Assembly (NCBI RefSeq): GCF_001039355.2
Contig: NW_019774959.1
Span: 339,498 to 403,497 of the forward strand
From: Lingula anatina
Taxonomy: Eukaryota > Brachiopoda > Lingulata > Lingulida > Lingulidae
Direction of reading: 5' to 3'
Length of the DNA: 64,000 nucleotides
Positions within the stretch are counted from its first letter, which is position 1. Each line of letters begins with the position of its first letter. The position numbers were made by a program, and so were the translations under genes. The notes beneath the pieces are model-generated. The model did no database searches. It saw nothing but the letters and a program-made list of their open reading frames with translations, and was not told where the DNA came from. Positions 48,455 through 60,018 of the stretch are shown one piece after another.

Positions 48455-48665
48455 CGGCTCATTCCCAGTGAAGCTATCCTTCTACATGCAACGTTAGAGA
48501 GCATTCACGTCGAGAAGAGCTGAGGTCATTGAAAGTCATTGAGAGACCATTTAAAGATAAGGCAGTCTTCCTTTCATGTAGGTCCGCCATATTTAGGTCT
48601 CGGCCTTGCTAGACCCCGGCTCTTCTCGATGTGAATGCTCCCTTAGTTTCGTTGGGAATGAGCCC
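48455..48665. mobile_element. Outer inverted-repeat element E, carrying a nested element
   Basis: The outer ends are CGGCTCATTCCCA and TGGGAATGAGCCC, with TTA on each side (48452-48454, 48666-48668). Only about 40 bp of its left and 20 bp of its right arm remain around the nested element at 48497-48642. Confidence 0.8.
48497..48642. mobile_element. Inner element of the D family nested in E
   Basis: Ends GAGCATTCACGTCGAGAAGAG and, on the other strand, GAGCATTCACATCGAGAAGAG, flanked by TTA at 48494-48496 and 48643-48645. The interior (TTCATGTAGGTCCGCCATAT) links it to element D. It is shorter than D and lacks most of the left arm's inner part. Confidence 0.8.
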
Positions 48666-49386
48666 TTAGACTATTGGTCAGAAAAATGGCCTCATTTGTT
48701 TTAATGATGGCGTGATAAAAGTGCCACATGTAGATGTAAATCTGAGTAGAGATTAATGAGAAAACAACATCTTTATTCACATTTTCTTTGGGTATATTCT
48801 GATGGTAATCTAAATGGACCTGTCAGTTTAATAATGGGCACTTATTCTAGTCCTAAACCCTTTTAGAGAGATAACAACTCTTTATGTGAGATTCAAAATT
48901 CCACAATAAGTTCATTGTAAACAACCCATAGAAATGCCAGTATTATCAATCCTGTTTTACCATCTAAACTGTGTTCATAGCAATTATTTTGAAGTCTGTG
49001 CTTGCCATCAGACCATGTAAACCTTCAAAAATGGCTACCCTACCTAAAATCCCTAACGAAATTATTACAAAACAGCTCCTTAGAAAATAAATAAATAAAT
49101 AAATAAATAAGTAATAATTGACTAGCTTTGAATGTCAGAACAGATACATTAACCATTGGTAAGCATGGGAACTTTGCCTTTGCCCAAGGAAAATCCATTT
49201 TATGGATCATTTCCCACCAAAATGAAGAGTTGCTGTCATTATAAGTCAGATAAGAATCAAGTAGCCTTGTCCAGCCCTGCCCTGATATGGTTGTTTAAAT
49301 TTTACAATGTATTTTTTGCCGTGTGTGTCCTTCTTAGCGTGTCCATGTGTGTTTGCATGTTCGTGTTTGTGTACACGTGTGTCTTA

Positions 49387-50583
49387 GACTGGGTTCCCAT
49401 GCCTAGATTGATCCATCTGGATCGCCCTAACTCCCTGGGGAGTCTCACTAAATTGCTAGGGGGAGTCATTGGGTGGTAAAATACACATTTTAAATTTTCT
49501 TATTTTCTCGTGAAAATTTTCACCTGCAAACTAACAAAAAGTGCCAATGTATCTTCCATTATGCATACTATAAGATAAAAGTTATATACTCAAATAAAAT
49601 AAGATTCATAAAGTTTTGTGAGGGGAAGTCAAAATTTCATGGGGGGAGTCACATTTTCAATCTGAAAATTTGACTGGGGGAGTCAGATTTTCATGGGAGT
49701 CATATGTCCATGTTACACCGGCTTGCAAAGGACAGACACCTTACACCCCTACACTTAGTACAACCCACACACCCCACAGTCAGTAATGGGCAGTGCCACT
49801 TAGAGTGAGTAGTTCATTTCACACAGCAGACATCACCCAAGGAAGAAGCAAGAACTTAGGAAGCGGTACAAAAAAGGACATAAAATTGTAAGTTTAATGC
49901 TTTACTTATACTTTATTCTCAGCTGTCATGTTGTATTGTCGCTATTAAGTTTATACATGTATATGGAGGAGTTAATATTTGGTTTTTGGGTATATATATA
50001 CTGTGGTTTTTGCAGAAGTAAAGATTAGGGTGTGGACATGTACAATTTCAAATGCAGTGCGGTAACTTGCACTGTCATATTTCATGCATATTGTTGTATT
50101 ATTGGAGGCAGTTTGTCATTTATTAATTTACTTTCTTTGTCTCCCTTGTTGGGCTGCAAGTAGCTTGCCATCTGTTTTCTTTATTATTGAATTTTATTCA
50201 CTTGTATTAATATTTATCTAAGTTTTTTTTTATAAATAATATGTATAATGTGCTCTAAGCTTCAAGGGTTTTTGGTCAGTTATTTAAGCATATTTTTGGT
50301 CTTTTTATTTCAGATTTGTACCTTACATATTGTCACACAAGTTTGTGTAAACAAGCAGCAGTAATAAAGCGTATGAGTACAAATATACAGTGTTTCCTCC
50401 TTTTGAATTGCTCGTAGTGTCACCTGTCACATGACTTATGTCTGTCACGCCTACCGAATCACCTAGGGGGTAAAGATAATTACCCCCTATTAGCTTTACT
50501 AGGTGTGAAAGACGAGTTGACAGTTATTTAGTGAGACTCCCCAGGAAGATAGAATGATCCAAATATCTTTGGGAATGGTCTTC
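49387..50583. mobile_element. Element F, of the A/B type, split by an insertion
   Basis: The left end GACTGGGTTCCCA and right end TTTGGGAATGGTC match element B. TTA flanks it at 49384-49386 and 50584-50586. Both arms contain CTGGGGAGTCTCACTAAAT on opposite strands. The arms are separated by 948 bp not present in other copies (49458-50405). Confidence 0.75.
49458..50405. mobile_element. 948-bp insertion inside element F
   Basis: AATTGCT occurs directly before (49451-49457) and after (50406-50412) this segment, as expected for a target duplication. It contains repeated GGGGGAGTCA-type blocks (49460-49690) and an AATAAA near its right end. Its ends are not clear inverted repeats and no coding frame is evident. 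It lies only a few hundred bases upstream of the KYNU start, so a non-coding first exon or promoter of KYNU could be inside it. Confidence 0.6.
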
Positions 50584-50781
50584 TTAAATGCATGAGTAAC
50601 CTTCATATTGAGCAATTTTTGTGAGTACTAAGGCATGCCCTTTTCAAAATTCTTTCAGATTATTTATCAGTAATTTTTTTCAATAGTTTGATTATATCTT
50701 AACAGTTTCTAGATTAGTATCATATTCAATATGTTGATATTGGTAAGTAAAAAAAATCTTCGTTTATTCATTAGGTCCAAG

Positions 50782-53700
50782 ATGGCAGACAAAAATGATG
50801 TACCAGTAATAGATAACGTATCCCAGCATCCTTCAGTTATACTCAACAAGCAAGCAGAAAAACTGGGATGTGATGTCACAGACATTAAGTTTGCCCAGCA
50901 CATGGATGCAAACGATCCTCTCCGTTCTCTGAGGTTGGATTTCATCTATCCTAAAATGAAAGATTTACCTGATGGTAAGTGCCGTGAGCTTGCACTGGAT
51001 GTGATGACCGTTTTAGTTGTGCTATGTGGTTGTGCCAATCTTAATCGTGAATGCGTTAGTTGTGCCATCTGGGGTTTATAGAGGATGTGTTAGTGATTCC
51101 ATCTGGTTGTGCCAGTCTTAATTGTGAATGTGTAAGTTGTGCCATCTGGTTGTGCTGGTCTGTATTGGGAATGTGGAAGTTGTGCCTGTCTTAATTGTGA
51201 ATGTGTTAGTTGTGCCATCTGGTTGTGCCAGTCTGTATATTGTGAATTTGTTCTTTGTGCCAGTCATAGTAGTGTATGATGCCTTTTCAGCTCAGTTTTA
51301 CTGTAAAGCTCTTTGATCTCTATGCTGGTAATTAAAATACATTAAAAATGTTTCTTGAAGTTGATCTAAGCCTTGTGGATCCAGAAGAAGAATGTATTTA
51401 TTTGTGTGGAAACTCTCTGGGCCTGCAACCTAAGAGTATCAAAGAGAAGATAGAGAGGGAATTGGACAAGTGGGCAAAAATGTAGGTGGTGTTGTGAACA
51501 GACAAGACCAATACATGAGAAAAATGTTATAATTTAAAGTAAAGATGGCATTGAAAGGATTGGTGATCTTTTACCATCTATTTCCATCATCCTACAATTT
51601 TGAAATTTAGATTAAAAGGAAGTTTTTAAAATATGCTGCAGTTTCAGTAAAATGAATGTGAACTCTTGTTGGAGAATGTTCTTCCACTCTAACTAGGATT
51701 TATTCATAATATTATATGCATTTTTTTTTTTTTTTTTTTTTTTTTTNNNNNNNNNNNNNNNNNNNNNNNNNNNNNNNNNNNNNNNNNNNNNNNNNNNNNN
51801 NNNNNNNNNNNNNNNNNNNNNNNNNNNNNNNNNNNNNNNNNNNNNNNNNNNNNNNNNNNNNNNNNNNNNNNNNNNNNNNNNNNNNNNNNNNNNNNNNNNN
51901 NNNNNNNNNGCATTTATTATTTATAGATGTATTTTTGTGTTTCAGGGGAGTGTATGGACACTTGCAGGGAGACCTGCCCTGGGCATTTTGTGATGAATGT
52001 ATTGATGAGCAGTATGCAAAACATGTTGGTCAGTGTCTTCCCGTCTCTGATGGCATTCACAACAGCAGACTAACTAGTCTGCGGATCAAATATGGCCGAC
52101 CCACTTGAATGCTTGGTGCGTAATTTCCTGTGGGTATTCTATTCAGGGGAGCATTTATGTGGGATGCCATATTTGATCCACGGACTAGTTAGTCCTCTGT
52201 TCTGAATGCAGCCTCTATCTCCTCCTTTCCACACTCTCTCTCTCTCTCTCTCACACACACACAGTTAAGACTTATACATAAAGTAACCACGTCTGCCTCG
52301 GACAACCACGATAATTGCCAGATAAATTCCCTGGGTCAAATATTAAAACAATGATAAGTAAGTTAATAAACAAGAGGAAATATGGTTTTAAAGAATGTAC
52401 TACTTTACAATACAAACAAGTATTTTTATATGATTTAGGTGCCAAAAAGGGGGAGATAGCCTTAATGAATGGATTGACTGTGAACATGCACATAATGATG
52501 GTAAGGTCACGTAGCAAACACGTGCACACACATAGACCCCATTCCCGTAGATTTTAGATCGATCTATCCCTGCGGGGAGTCTCACTAGATTACTGTCAGC
52601 TTAGTCGACTTAAGGGTCTGTCCCGCCTACTAAAAGCTGTAATGGGGTAATTAACTATGGTGCGCACTCGACTGACTGCAATATATCGTGAACATCCAGG
52701 GAGTTGGATCTATCTTAATCTCTGGATCGATCTAAATCTCTGGGAATGCACCCAAACATACACTTACACATGAGCAATTCATGATTAGATTTACAGATAC
52801 ACATTTATGTATACGTGCTCAAAACTAATCCACAAACCATACCGAAAATAGTTATATTTTAGAAATTTTATTTATTTTTTGCTGACTTGTAAAAGTTCAG
52901 AAAAAAAAACACAGAAAGTTAAGTTGCTCATTTGTATTTTACTTTCTTTTTCCACAGATATCATTTTACAGGCCCACCCCACAGAGGTATAAGATACTGT
53001 GTGAAAGTAAAGCATTTCCTAGTGACCATGTAAGTGTTAGTGAAATGGGGGTGAGGTGAAGGATTTTTACATGGATAATGAGTGCTTTTTTTTTCTTCTT
53101 TTGTCTTATTTGTTTATTAAGTTGCTTTATTTGTTTTGTTGATTTTATGTAGTTATTTAACAATTCATTTTTTTATTTTATGTATTAATTAATTAATATT
53201 TAAGTAGCATAATTGTTGTTGTTGTAATCACAAACTATTTTTTCACCAAATAAATGATATTCCAATTTGAAGGACTGTAACAATTATCTGTATAGAAATG
53301 AAATCATTGATCAACACAGTACAGTTAAAGGCAAGTTCTTTTTTTGTTTTAGTACATGTTTGAATCTCAGATACGACTGCGTGGATATGATCCAGCAGCA
53401 GCCATGATTTGCATGGAACCAAGAGAGGTAAGCTTGTCTTCTGTCACAGTGACATCTGGTGTCTGTCTTGTATGTCTTATCACAGTGACATATGGTGTCA
53501 GCATTGTACAATATATTGCATCAATTTAGTATTTTTTTTTATTTTATTCTAAAGAAGCAAAATGATTTATAAAAGAAAGAAAATTGTAATACAGCTAAAT
53601 CGCCTCTTATAGGGTGAGGAAACATTGCGCACAGAAGACATTATTGCCAAAATAGAGCAGGAAGGAGACGGCATTGCTCTGGTGTGTTTTCCTGGGGTGC

Positions 53701-55120
53701 AGTATTACACGGGGCAGTTCTTCAATGTGGCAGCTATTACTAAGGCAGGGCATGCTAAAGTGAGTATTCATTTGATAATTACTCAATATTTACCAACAAC
53801 ATGAATCAATAATTTTATACTCCCCCCCCCCCCCCTGGCCCCCCAATCCATTAAAATTTTTGCACTACCCACTCTGTTCCCTAAAAGGGGGTTTACCAGA
53901 TTGTGTGGTTGCCAGTACCACACAATTGTCAGATCCAGATCCAGAGATATTTTCTGACAGTCTTCAAAGTTATCTTTGTTGATCCATCCTCCATTTTGAC
54001 CATCTTCCTACAGAAATAAATTAGATACCTGTCAAGAAGACTTCAAAACCTGACCATCTTCCCAGTAGACGGCCTCAATCTGCACCTCAGTGTTAACTGT
54101 AGGTTTTTTTCATCTGCTCCAGGTCCATTTCGGTGACTATTAATATGAACACATCATTGGTATCATTCCTACATTTCAGGGGTGTGTGGTAGGCTTTGAC
54201 ATGGCCCATGCTGCGGGAAATGTTCCTCTTTATCTCCATGACTGGGGTGTGGATTTCGCCTGCTGGTGCTCTTATAAGGTAAGGATGACATCCCAGAGAA
54301 ATTGAATATTACCTGTGGTTGCATTTAAAACTGGACTTTGTCCAGTTCAGATTACTGCACTTCCAGACCATCTGGCCCCTGCATTGTACCAAATCACATA
54401 TGAAACCCCACCGTGCCTGGTAAATTAAGATTTCACATAAAGGGGATAACAATTGTTCACTTTGGCCCCCCAAAAAATGTTTTTCCTAGGGCAATGGACA
54501 TTTTTCCAATACTTACCAGTGGTTAATAAATGACAAAGTTTGGTTTTTTGTAGTAGTCCCTTAAGTGACTATTAAAGGGGGTTGCCATGTATGGAGTTTA
54601 CGTGCTCTGATGACAAGCACAGATTTCATAATAATTGTGATAACTGTAGTTTTGGGGTAAAACAGAATTTATTATATTTCTATGAGTTGTTAATAACGTA
54701 TATATTGTGAAATATGAACCGAATACAAAGAGATGTTATCACTTTAATCATTCTGGTAACGTCAGGCTGTATCTAGTTTAACTACAGTGTAGCTTAAAGT
54801 ATAGTTTTAAGGAGTCCTATTTGATTACAAAACATTGCCGTACAACACCAATAAAGTGATAGAGAGAAAGTGAGACTGGAGGATAGACAGATTTATGTAA
54901 GTAGGAAAGAAAGAGAAATAATTTTGGAAGAAAAGGAGTGGGAGATATGGTGGACATTTAACATACACATATACTTGCCTTTACCTTCCTCAGTACATGA
55001 ATGGAGGTGCTGGAGCCATAGCAGGTGCCTTCATACACCAGAAACACATGAACAATGACTACCCCAAGCTCCTGGGATGGTGGGGACACAAAATAGCCAC
55101 CAGATTCACCATGGACAACA
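50782..55120 (+). CDS. KYNU: Kynureninase, first nine coding exons (3' part not found)
   Basis: Exons 50782-50974, 51361-51481, 51946-52028, 52439-52500, 52958-53029, 53353-53427, 53613-53759, 54180-54278 and 54994-55120 join in phase to 326 residues plus one base. The enzyme hydrolyses kynurenine and 3-hydroxykynurenine to anthranilate or 3-hydroxyanthranilate plus alanine, using pyridoxal phosphate, in the tryptophan-to-NAD pathway. Family landmarks: [51 protein letters not shown], and WCSYKYMNGGAG. In the last of these, Lys284 is the expected cofactor-binding lysine. The ATG at 50782 begins [10 protein letters not shown], about 7 bases after an AG acceptor at 50774, so an upstream non-coding exon is likely. 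About 140 C-terminal residues are missing; the last donor opens into more than 8.8 kb of repeats. Intron 2 contains a sequence gap. Confidence 0.93.
51010..51260 (+). repeat. Degenerate tandem repeat in KYNU intron 1
   Basis: GTTGTGCCATCTGGTTGTGC and CTTAATTGTGAATGTG blocks recur four to five times. This produces short open frames that are not genes. Confidence 0.85.
51747..51909. other. Sequence gap (163 N) after a poly-T run
   Basis: An unresolved stretch in KYNU intron 2. The exon at 51946 begins only 36 bases after it, and no coding sequence appears to be lost because exons 2 and 3 join in phase. Confidence 0.99.
52053..52209. mobile_element. Inverted-repeat element G, KYNU intron 3
   Basis: The arms are GCATTCACAACAG with AACTAGTCTGCGGATC and, on the other strand, GCATTCAGAACAG with AACTAGTCCGTGGATC, both followed by AAATATGGC. 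It begins only 25 bases after the KYNU exon at 51946-52028 and is related to element C (35448). Confidence 0.85.
52535..52753. mobile_element. Inverted-repeat element H, KYNU intron 4
   Basis: The ends are GACCCCATTCCCGTAGATTT and TCTCTGGGAATGCACCC, each followed inward by TAGATCGATC. The interior is close to element A (GGGGAGTCTCACTAGATTAC). Confidence 0.85.
53935..54088. mobile_element. Degenerate element of the 30829 family, KYNU intron 7
   Basis: Shares ATCCAGAGATATTTTCTGAC, TTTGTTGATCCATC and GACGGCCT blocks in the same order as 30829-30996. The termini have decayed. Confidence 0.75.
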
Positions 55121-55124
55121 GTAA

Positions 55125-55125
55125 G

Positions 55126-55163
<38 letters not shown>

Positions 55164-55172
55164 ACACACACA
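55125..55172. repeat. (CT)n microsatellite right after the last KYNU exon
   Basis: A CT run followed by CA units begins within ten bases of the donor of exon 54994-55120, much like the arrangement after CAP exon 3318-3395. Confidence 0.95.
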
Positions 55173-56280
55173 CAGGCTGGCGGTACATATGGTTTTAGTC
55201 CCTATCAGTATTCGTCCCCAATCAGTATTCCTCGCCAAGTCATTGTTACTGCTTCTCCTAAACTACAGGAGCCCCTTTTCTTGTATGTAGGTCACATATA
55301 TTCTCAACTCGATCCATGTGAATTTTGGGCTTTGGTGGTGCTAAGTCTAGGGTCATCTTTCATTTCTGTGAGTTTGGGGTCAGTCGGTGCATTTTCTCGG
55401 GAGAAGCAGCCATTAGATGCCAAAACTGAAAATTCTCTCTCATTCTGAAACTGTTAATGCTAGTTTTCCTTCTGTTTTCATTTAAAGAACTTTTTTACTC
55501 CTTTTCGAAGTTCTTCGCGCATTTCAATTCAAAATCTTTCACTGTAAATTTTTACAGGGAATTTTGACCGCTCTTGTAAGAAGGTCAGTTTCAAAATAAT
55601 GCTTTCTGAGGACGTGTCCAACAAAAGCCATTTTCTTTCAGTAGATAGAATGGAGTTGTCGTTCTTTGCAATGCATCTTGTCCAGTACCCACTCATTATG
55701 TCGGGCATCGTCCCAATCTGATGTTAACTTAATGCAATATTAGCCGCCGTCGATCGATTACGATCGCAGTTCAATTCGTCCAAGGTTCGAGGTCTGAATA
55801 TACGCAAGTAAACGCGTGAGAGAACGAACTCAAGTCCCGTGCAAGGTTTCTTACTATAAAATAATATTTAATTCTGATGGAATTTCAAATGTCTGGAAAA
55901 AAATAACATGAGGTTTAGTGAGGGACAGACAACTTCTGGTCAAACATGACTTCATTTTGTGAAATTCGAACATGTGGAATATTTTAGCACCTCCCATTTC
56001 ATGAATTTCAACCAAAATGATTTGTTATTTCAATTAATTGTACCACCAGTGTAGGCGCTGGCGGTACACATGGTTTTTAGTCCTGTCTGGTCCGTTCCGC
56101 CGCCATGTCGCCATTACCTAGTCTCCCCCTAGACTACAAAATTTTGAACATCTAGAAAAGATAACATAAGGCTTAGTAAGGCAGACAACTTCTGGTCAAA
56201 ATGACATTTCCTGAAGTTCGAACTTCTGGAATTTTTCACCACCTCCCATTTTATGAATATCAACCTTTTCTGTATTTCAG
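55173..56280 (+). repeat. Pair of diverged direct repeats
   Basis: CTGGCGGTACATATGGTTTTAG at about 55178 returns as CTGGCGGTACACATGGTTTT at about 56059. CAACTTCTGGTCAAA with CACCTCCCATTT at 55928-56000 returns at 56186-56250. The segment looks like two or more partial copies of one dispersed repeat. No frame was recognised. Confidence 0.65.
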
Positions 56281-56317
56281 TTATTATTTTCTAAATTTAT
56301 GGCTCGTTACTGTAACT

Positions 56318-56975
56318 CCAAAATTGCAAGATTTTAGTCCCTTATATCTCCAAAAGTGGCAGAGATAAGGCCATAGTTACTATTGAACTTGAATAGGAAG
56401 TCGTATACTGGCAATCTTAATGTGACATTGACATTAACCTTTGGCCTACTTTTCATCATGAACTGAACTTTGCAACATTTAAGTCCCTTATATCTCCAAA
56501 ACTGGCAGAGACAGGGCCATAGTTACTATTGAACTTGAATAAGAAGTCATATATACTAGCAATCTAAATGTGACATTGAAATTGACCTTTGACCTACTTT
56601 TCATCATGAACTGAACTTTGCAACATTTAAGTCCCTTACATCTCCAAAACTGGCAGAGATAGGGCCATAGTTACTATTGAACTTGAATAGGAAGTCATAT
56701 ACTGGCAATCTAAATGTGACATTGAAATTGACCTTTGACCTACTTTTCATCATGAACTGAACTTTTCAACATTTAAGTCCCTTTTATCCCCAAAACTGGC
56801 AGAGATAGGTTCATAGTTACAATTGAACTTGAATAGGAAGTTATATACTGGCAATCTATGTGACTTTGAAATTGACTGTTGACCTACTTTTCACAATGTA
56901 CTAAATTTTTTTACATTTTAGTCCCTTATATCACCAATCTGGCAGAGATTTGGCCCTAGTTACTATTGAAGTTGA
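56318..56975 (+). repeat. Tandem array, ~147-bp unit, left part
   Basis: Five units start near 56332, 56481, 56627, 56775 and 56918 with AGTCCCTTATATCTCCAAAA. Further shared blocks are CATAGTTACTATTGAACTTG, GGAAGTCATATACTGGCAAT and TTGACCTTTGACCTACTTTT. Unit length is 143-149 bp. Most units contain TGACCTTTGACCT, which on the other strand is a direct repeat of AGGTCA spaced by one base. Confidence 0.9.
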
Positions 56976-58558
56976 ATGTGTGTGTGTGGTTCGTCCATCG
57001 GAATCAACAAGGACCATCTAGTCATCCAGTGAGTTAGTGCATTGTGCTCTGTGGGTGCGCAGATGGCTGACAAGGCCATTTTTGCTCGAAATGATTTGCT
57101 GCAGTGTGGGCAGGAAATGGTGGTGCTGTCAAGGGTTTGCTGGTACTGCTTTTCCTGACCTGTCTTTGTTTTTCTGCCTTGGTAATTCGGTTGGTTTCAT
57201 AGGCTTTGGCACCAGAATGAAGAACTGAGCGCCACTTTCGTCTGTTCATTGCAGACATCTCCCAGGTGTCATGGGTGATATTGAAGGCCTTTAGCGAAGC
57301 CTTCAGGTTGTCTTTGAAGCCCTCCTTTTGACCACCAAGGGAGCACTTTCCCTGTGGAAATTTGCCACACAGCAGTATCATGGGTAGTGGATAGTCTGGC
57401 ACATGAACTACATGGCCTGCCCAGTGCAGCTGGGCCTGTATTAGAAGAGTGAGTACGCTGGGGATGTTTGCTTTTTTGAGCACCTCTGTGTCTGGAATCT
57501 TATCTTGCCACTTCATGCCAAGAAGTTTCCTTAGGCTGTTGGCGTGAAAGTGATTCAACTTCCTGACTTGACGATTGTAAACAGTCCAGGATTCACAACC
57601 ATAGAGGAGAGTAGTGAGGACTATGGCTTTGTAGACTTTAGGCTTTGTCCCCAGGGTGATACCTCTCCTGTCCCAAAAATTCTTGTGGGAGTCTGCCAAA
57701 GGCAGAGCTGGCTTTGGCAAGTCTGGCACTTACCTCACCATCAATGACAACAACAAGTGAAAGTGTGCTTCCCAGGTATGTAAACTTGTCTACCACATTC
57801 AAACTCTGACAGTTGATGAGGATATTTGGTTCAACATATGCCTTTCCCGGAGCTGGCTGGTGCATCACCTCAGGCTTTTTTGTGCTAATTGTGAGGCCAA
57901 AATTGGCAACTGAGAACCTGTCAACACTGTGTTGCATCTCGGCTTCCGAGGCAGCATTGAGGGCACAGTCATCAGTGAAATAGAAAGTCACTGATGGTGA
58001 TTGACTTCACCTTAGTTTTTGCTTGAAGTCTTTGAAGAGAGATCCATCTGTATGTTATCTAATACCAATGCCTACATCAGCATTTTTGAAGGTATCTGTC
58101 AGTATGGCTGAGAACATGAGACTAAACAAAGTACAGGCAAGAACACGCCCTTGCTTAAGTTCATTTGAGACCGCAAATGGTTTTGAGGTCTTTCCACTGT
58201 CTCTTGCCAGCATCCCATCATGTAATTGTTGTGTGATTGTGATGAACTTTCTGGGACACCAATACTTTGCCATGATTTACCAAAGGCCATTTCTGCTTAC
58301 AGTATTAAATGCCTCGGTCAAGTTGACAAAGGTGGAATAAAGGTCAACATTTTTGTTCCTGGCACTTCTCTTGGAGCTGCCTAGCTGCAAACACCATGTC
58401 AGTAGTTTCACATTCTTTCTGGAATCTAAACGGGCTCTCTGGAATGAGCCCTGCTCAAGGTGGGCTATGAGACGATTAAGTAGGACTCTGGCTAGGGCTT
58501 TGCCTCCAATGGACAGAAGTGAATCAACAAGGACCACTATGATTGTCACACGCCTGAC
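56976..58558 (-). pseudogene. Broken non-LTR retrotransposon (reverse transcriptase, 5'-truncated)
   Basis: Four - strand fragments in different frames follow each other in reverse transcriptase order: 58277-58549 (LARVLLNRLI, NVDLYSTFVNLTEAFNTVSR), 58055-58273 (CPRKFITITQQLHDGMLA), 57638-57991 (DDCALNAASEAEMQHSVD, KFTYLGSTLS) and 57034-57729 (LLYGCESWTVY, LNHFHANSLRKLLG, QAQLHWAGHVV). The catalytic F/Y-A-D-D box reads FTDD. A C-terminal zinc-finger remnant (CPHCSKSF) lies in yet another frame near 57100. The endonuclease half is missing and the low-coordinate end has a (TG)n tract. The element is dead. I would place it among RTE/Nimb-like LINEs, but the clade is uncertain. Confidence 0.9.
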
Positions 58559-59520
58559 AACTTCTTAGTCTCTTATATCTCCAAAACTGGCAGAGGTGGG
58601 GCTATAGTTACTATTGAAGTTGAATAGGAAGTCATATACTGGCAATCCAACTGTCACCTTAAAATTGACCTATCTACTTTTCACCCTGAACTGAACTTTG
58701 CAATTTTTATGTCCAAAACTGACAGAAATACACCCATATCTACTATTGACCTCAAATAGGAAGTCATACTGGCAATCTAAATGTGACCTTCAAAATTGAC
58801 CTTTGGTATACTATTCTCCATGAACTGAACTTTACAACATTTTAGTCCCTTATATCTCCAAAACTCCAAGGCTATTCCTATTAAAGTTGAATAGGAAGTC
58901 GTATACCAACAATCTTAATGTGACCTTGAAATTGACCTTTGGCCTACTATTCACCATGAACTGAGCTTAACAAGGTTTCCATGCCTTTTTATCTCCAAAC
59001 CTAGCAGAGAGATGACCATAGTTACTAATGAGCTTGAATAGGAAGTCATATACTGGCAATCTGTGATCTTGAAATTGACCTTTGACCTACTTTTTGCCGT
59101 GAACAGCACTTCACAAATTTAGAAAAAAACTAATTTTTACCCATGATTTTGTTTTAAATTTTAATTTTCAACAAAAAATATTGAGAACTTTTGTTTACTG
59201 CATTTTGTAGAGCTTGTCAAGCTCAACACTGGAGGTGGTGTCCTTTTTTTGCTTTTCTATATGAATGCCCCTACTCCAGCTGGTGGTACTTTACCCAGAG
59301 GCAGCATCGTCTCTCTGATCCTATATTTATTGAACTTAATAGGAAATAACATACTGCCAATGTAACTGTGACCTTAAATTGACCTTGGACCTACTTTACA
59401 CAATAAACTGAAGTAGGCAACTTTTTTGTCCCTTATATCTCCAAAACTGGCATAGATATGCCCATAGTTACTATTGAACTTTAATAGGAAGTCATATATG
59501 GCAATCTTACTGTGACCTGG
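58559..59520 (+). repeat. Tandem array, right part
   Basis: Units resume near 58567, 58842, 58982 and 59428 with more divergence than on the left of the LINE remnant. An unrelated AT-rich patch lies at about 59110-59270. This suggests the LINE landed in, or was carried into, an older array. Confidence 0.8.
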
Positions 59521-60018
59521 GTTCCATATAGGACATGACTCCACTGCAAATCAAATGTCTTTCTTCAAGCTGTTCTTTTAGTCTTAACTCCTTACCGATT
59601 ATTTTTTTTTTTTATTTACTTGGTTACCTTCCCTGAGTGTCCTGACTCCTTTTCTGAAGCTCTTCCCGGCATTTTAACTCGTCTTTCACACTGAATGAAA
59701 AAATTAAAAAAACACTTTAACACAAAGAATGTTTCTCTGGCTTTCTTTTCCAACTCGTTATACTTTTTTCTATAATAATATATATTTATTTAAAGTCTAA
59801 AATCCATTAAATATGTTCTGTAGACTTTACAAACTAAAAACTTTAAACACAGTAAGATGAATTGAATTAATAAAATTATGAATTAATAGTCTGAGTTAAG
59901 ATAATGATGTCCAGTTAATATTTCAGAGTTATAAAATGTTCTTTAATAAATTTTGTTAAAAAGGTATATTTTTAAAGCTTTTTTTTTAAATCCTTCACTC
60001 AGCTAATGCTTCTCAAGT
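59521..60018. other. AT-rich sequence, nothing recognised
   Basis: No frame, structured repeat or homology was noticed in this stretch apart from short poly-T and poly-A runs. Confidence 0.5.

Noticed and set aside
51704-52108. Open frames running through the N block
   Set aside because: They are artefacts of translating unresolved bases; only 51946-52028 is a supported exon.
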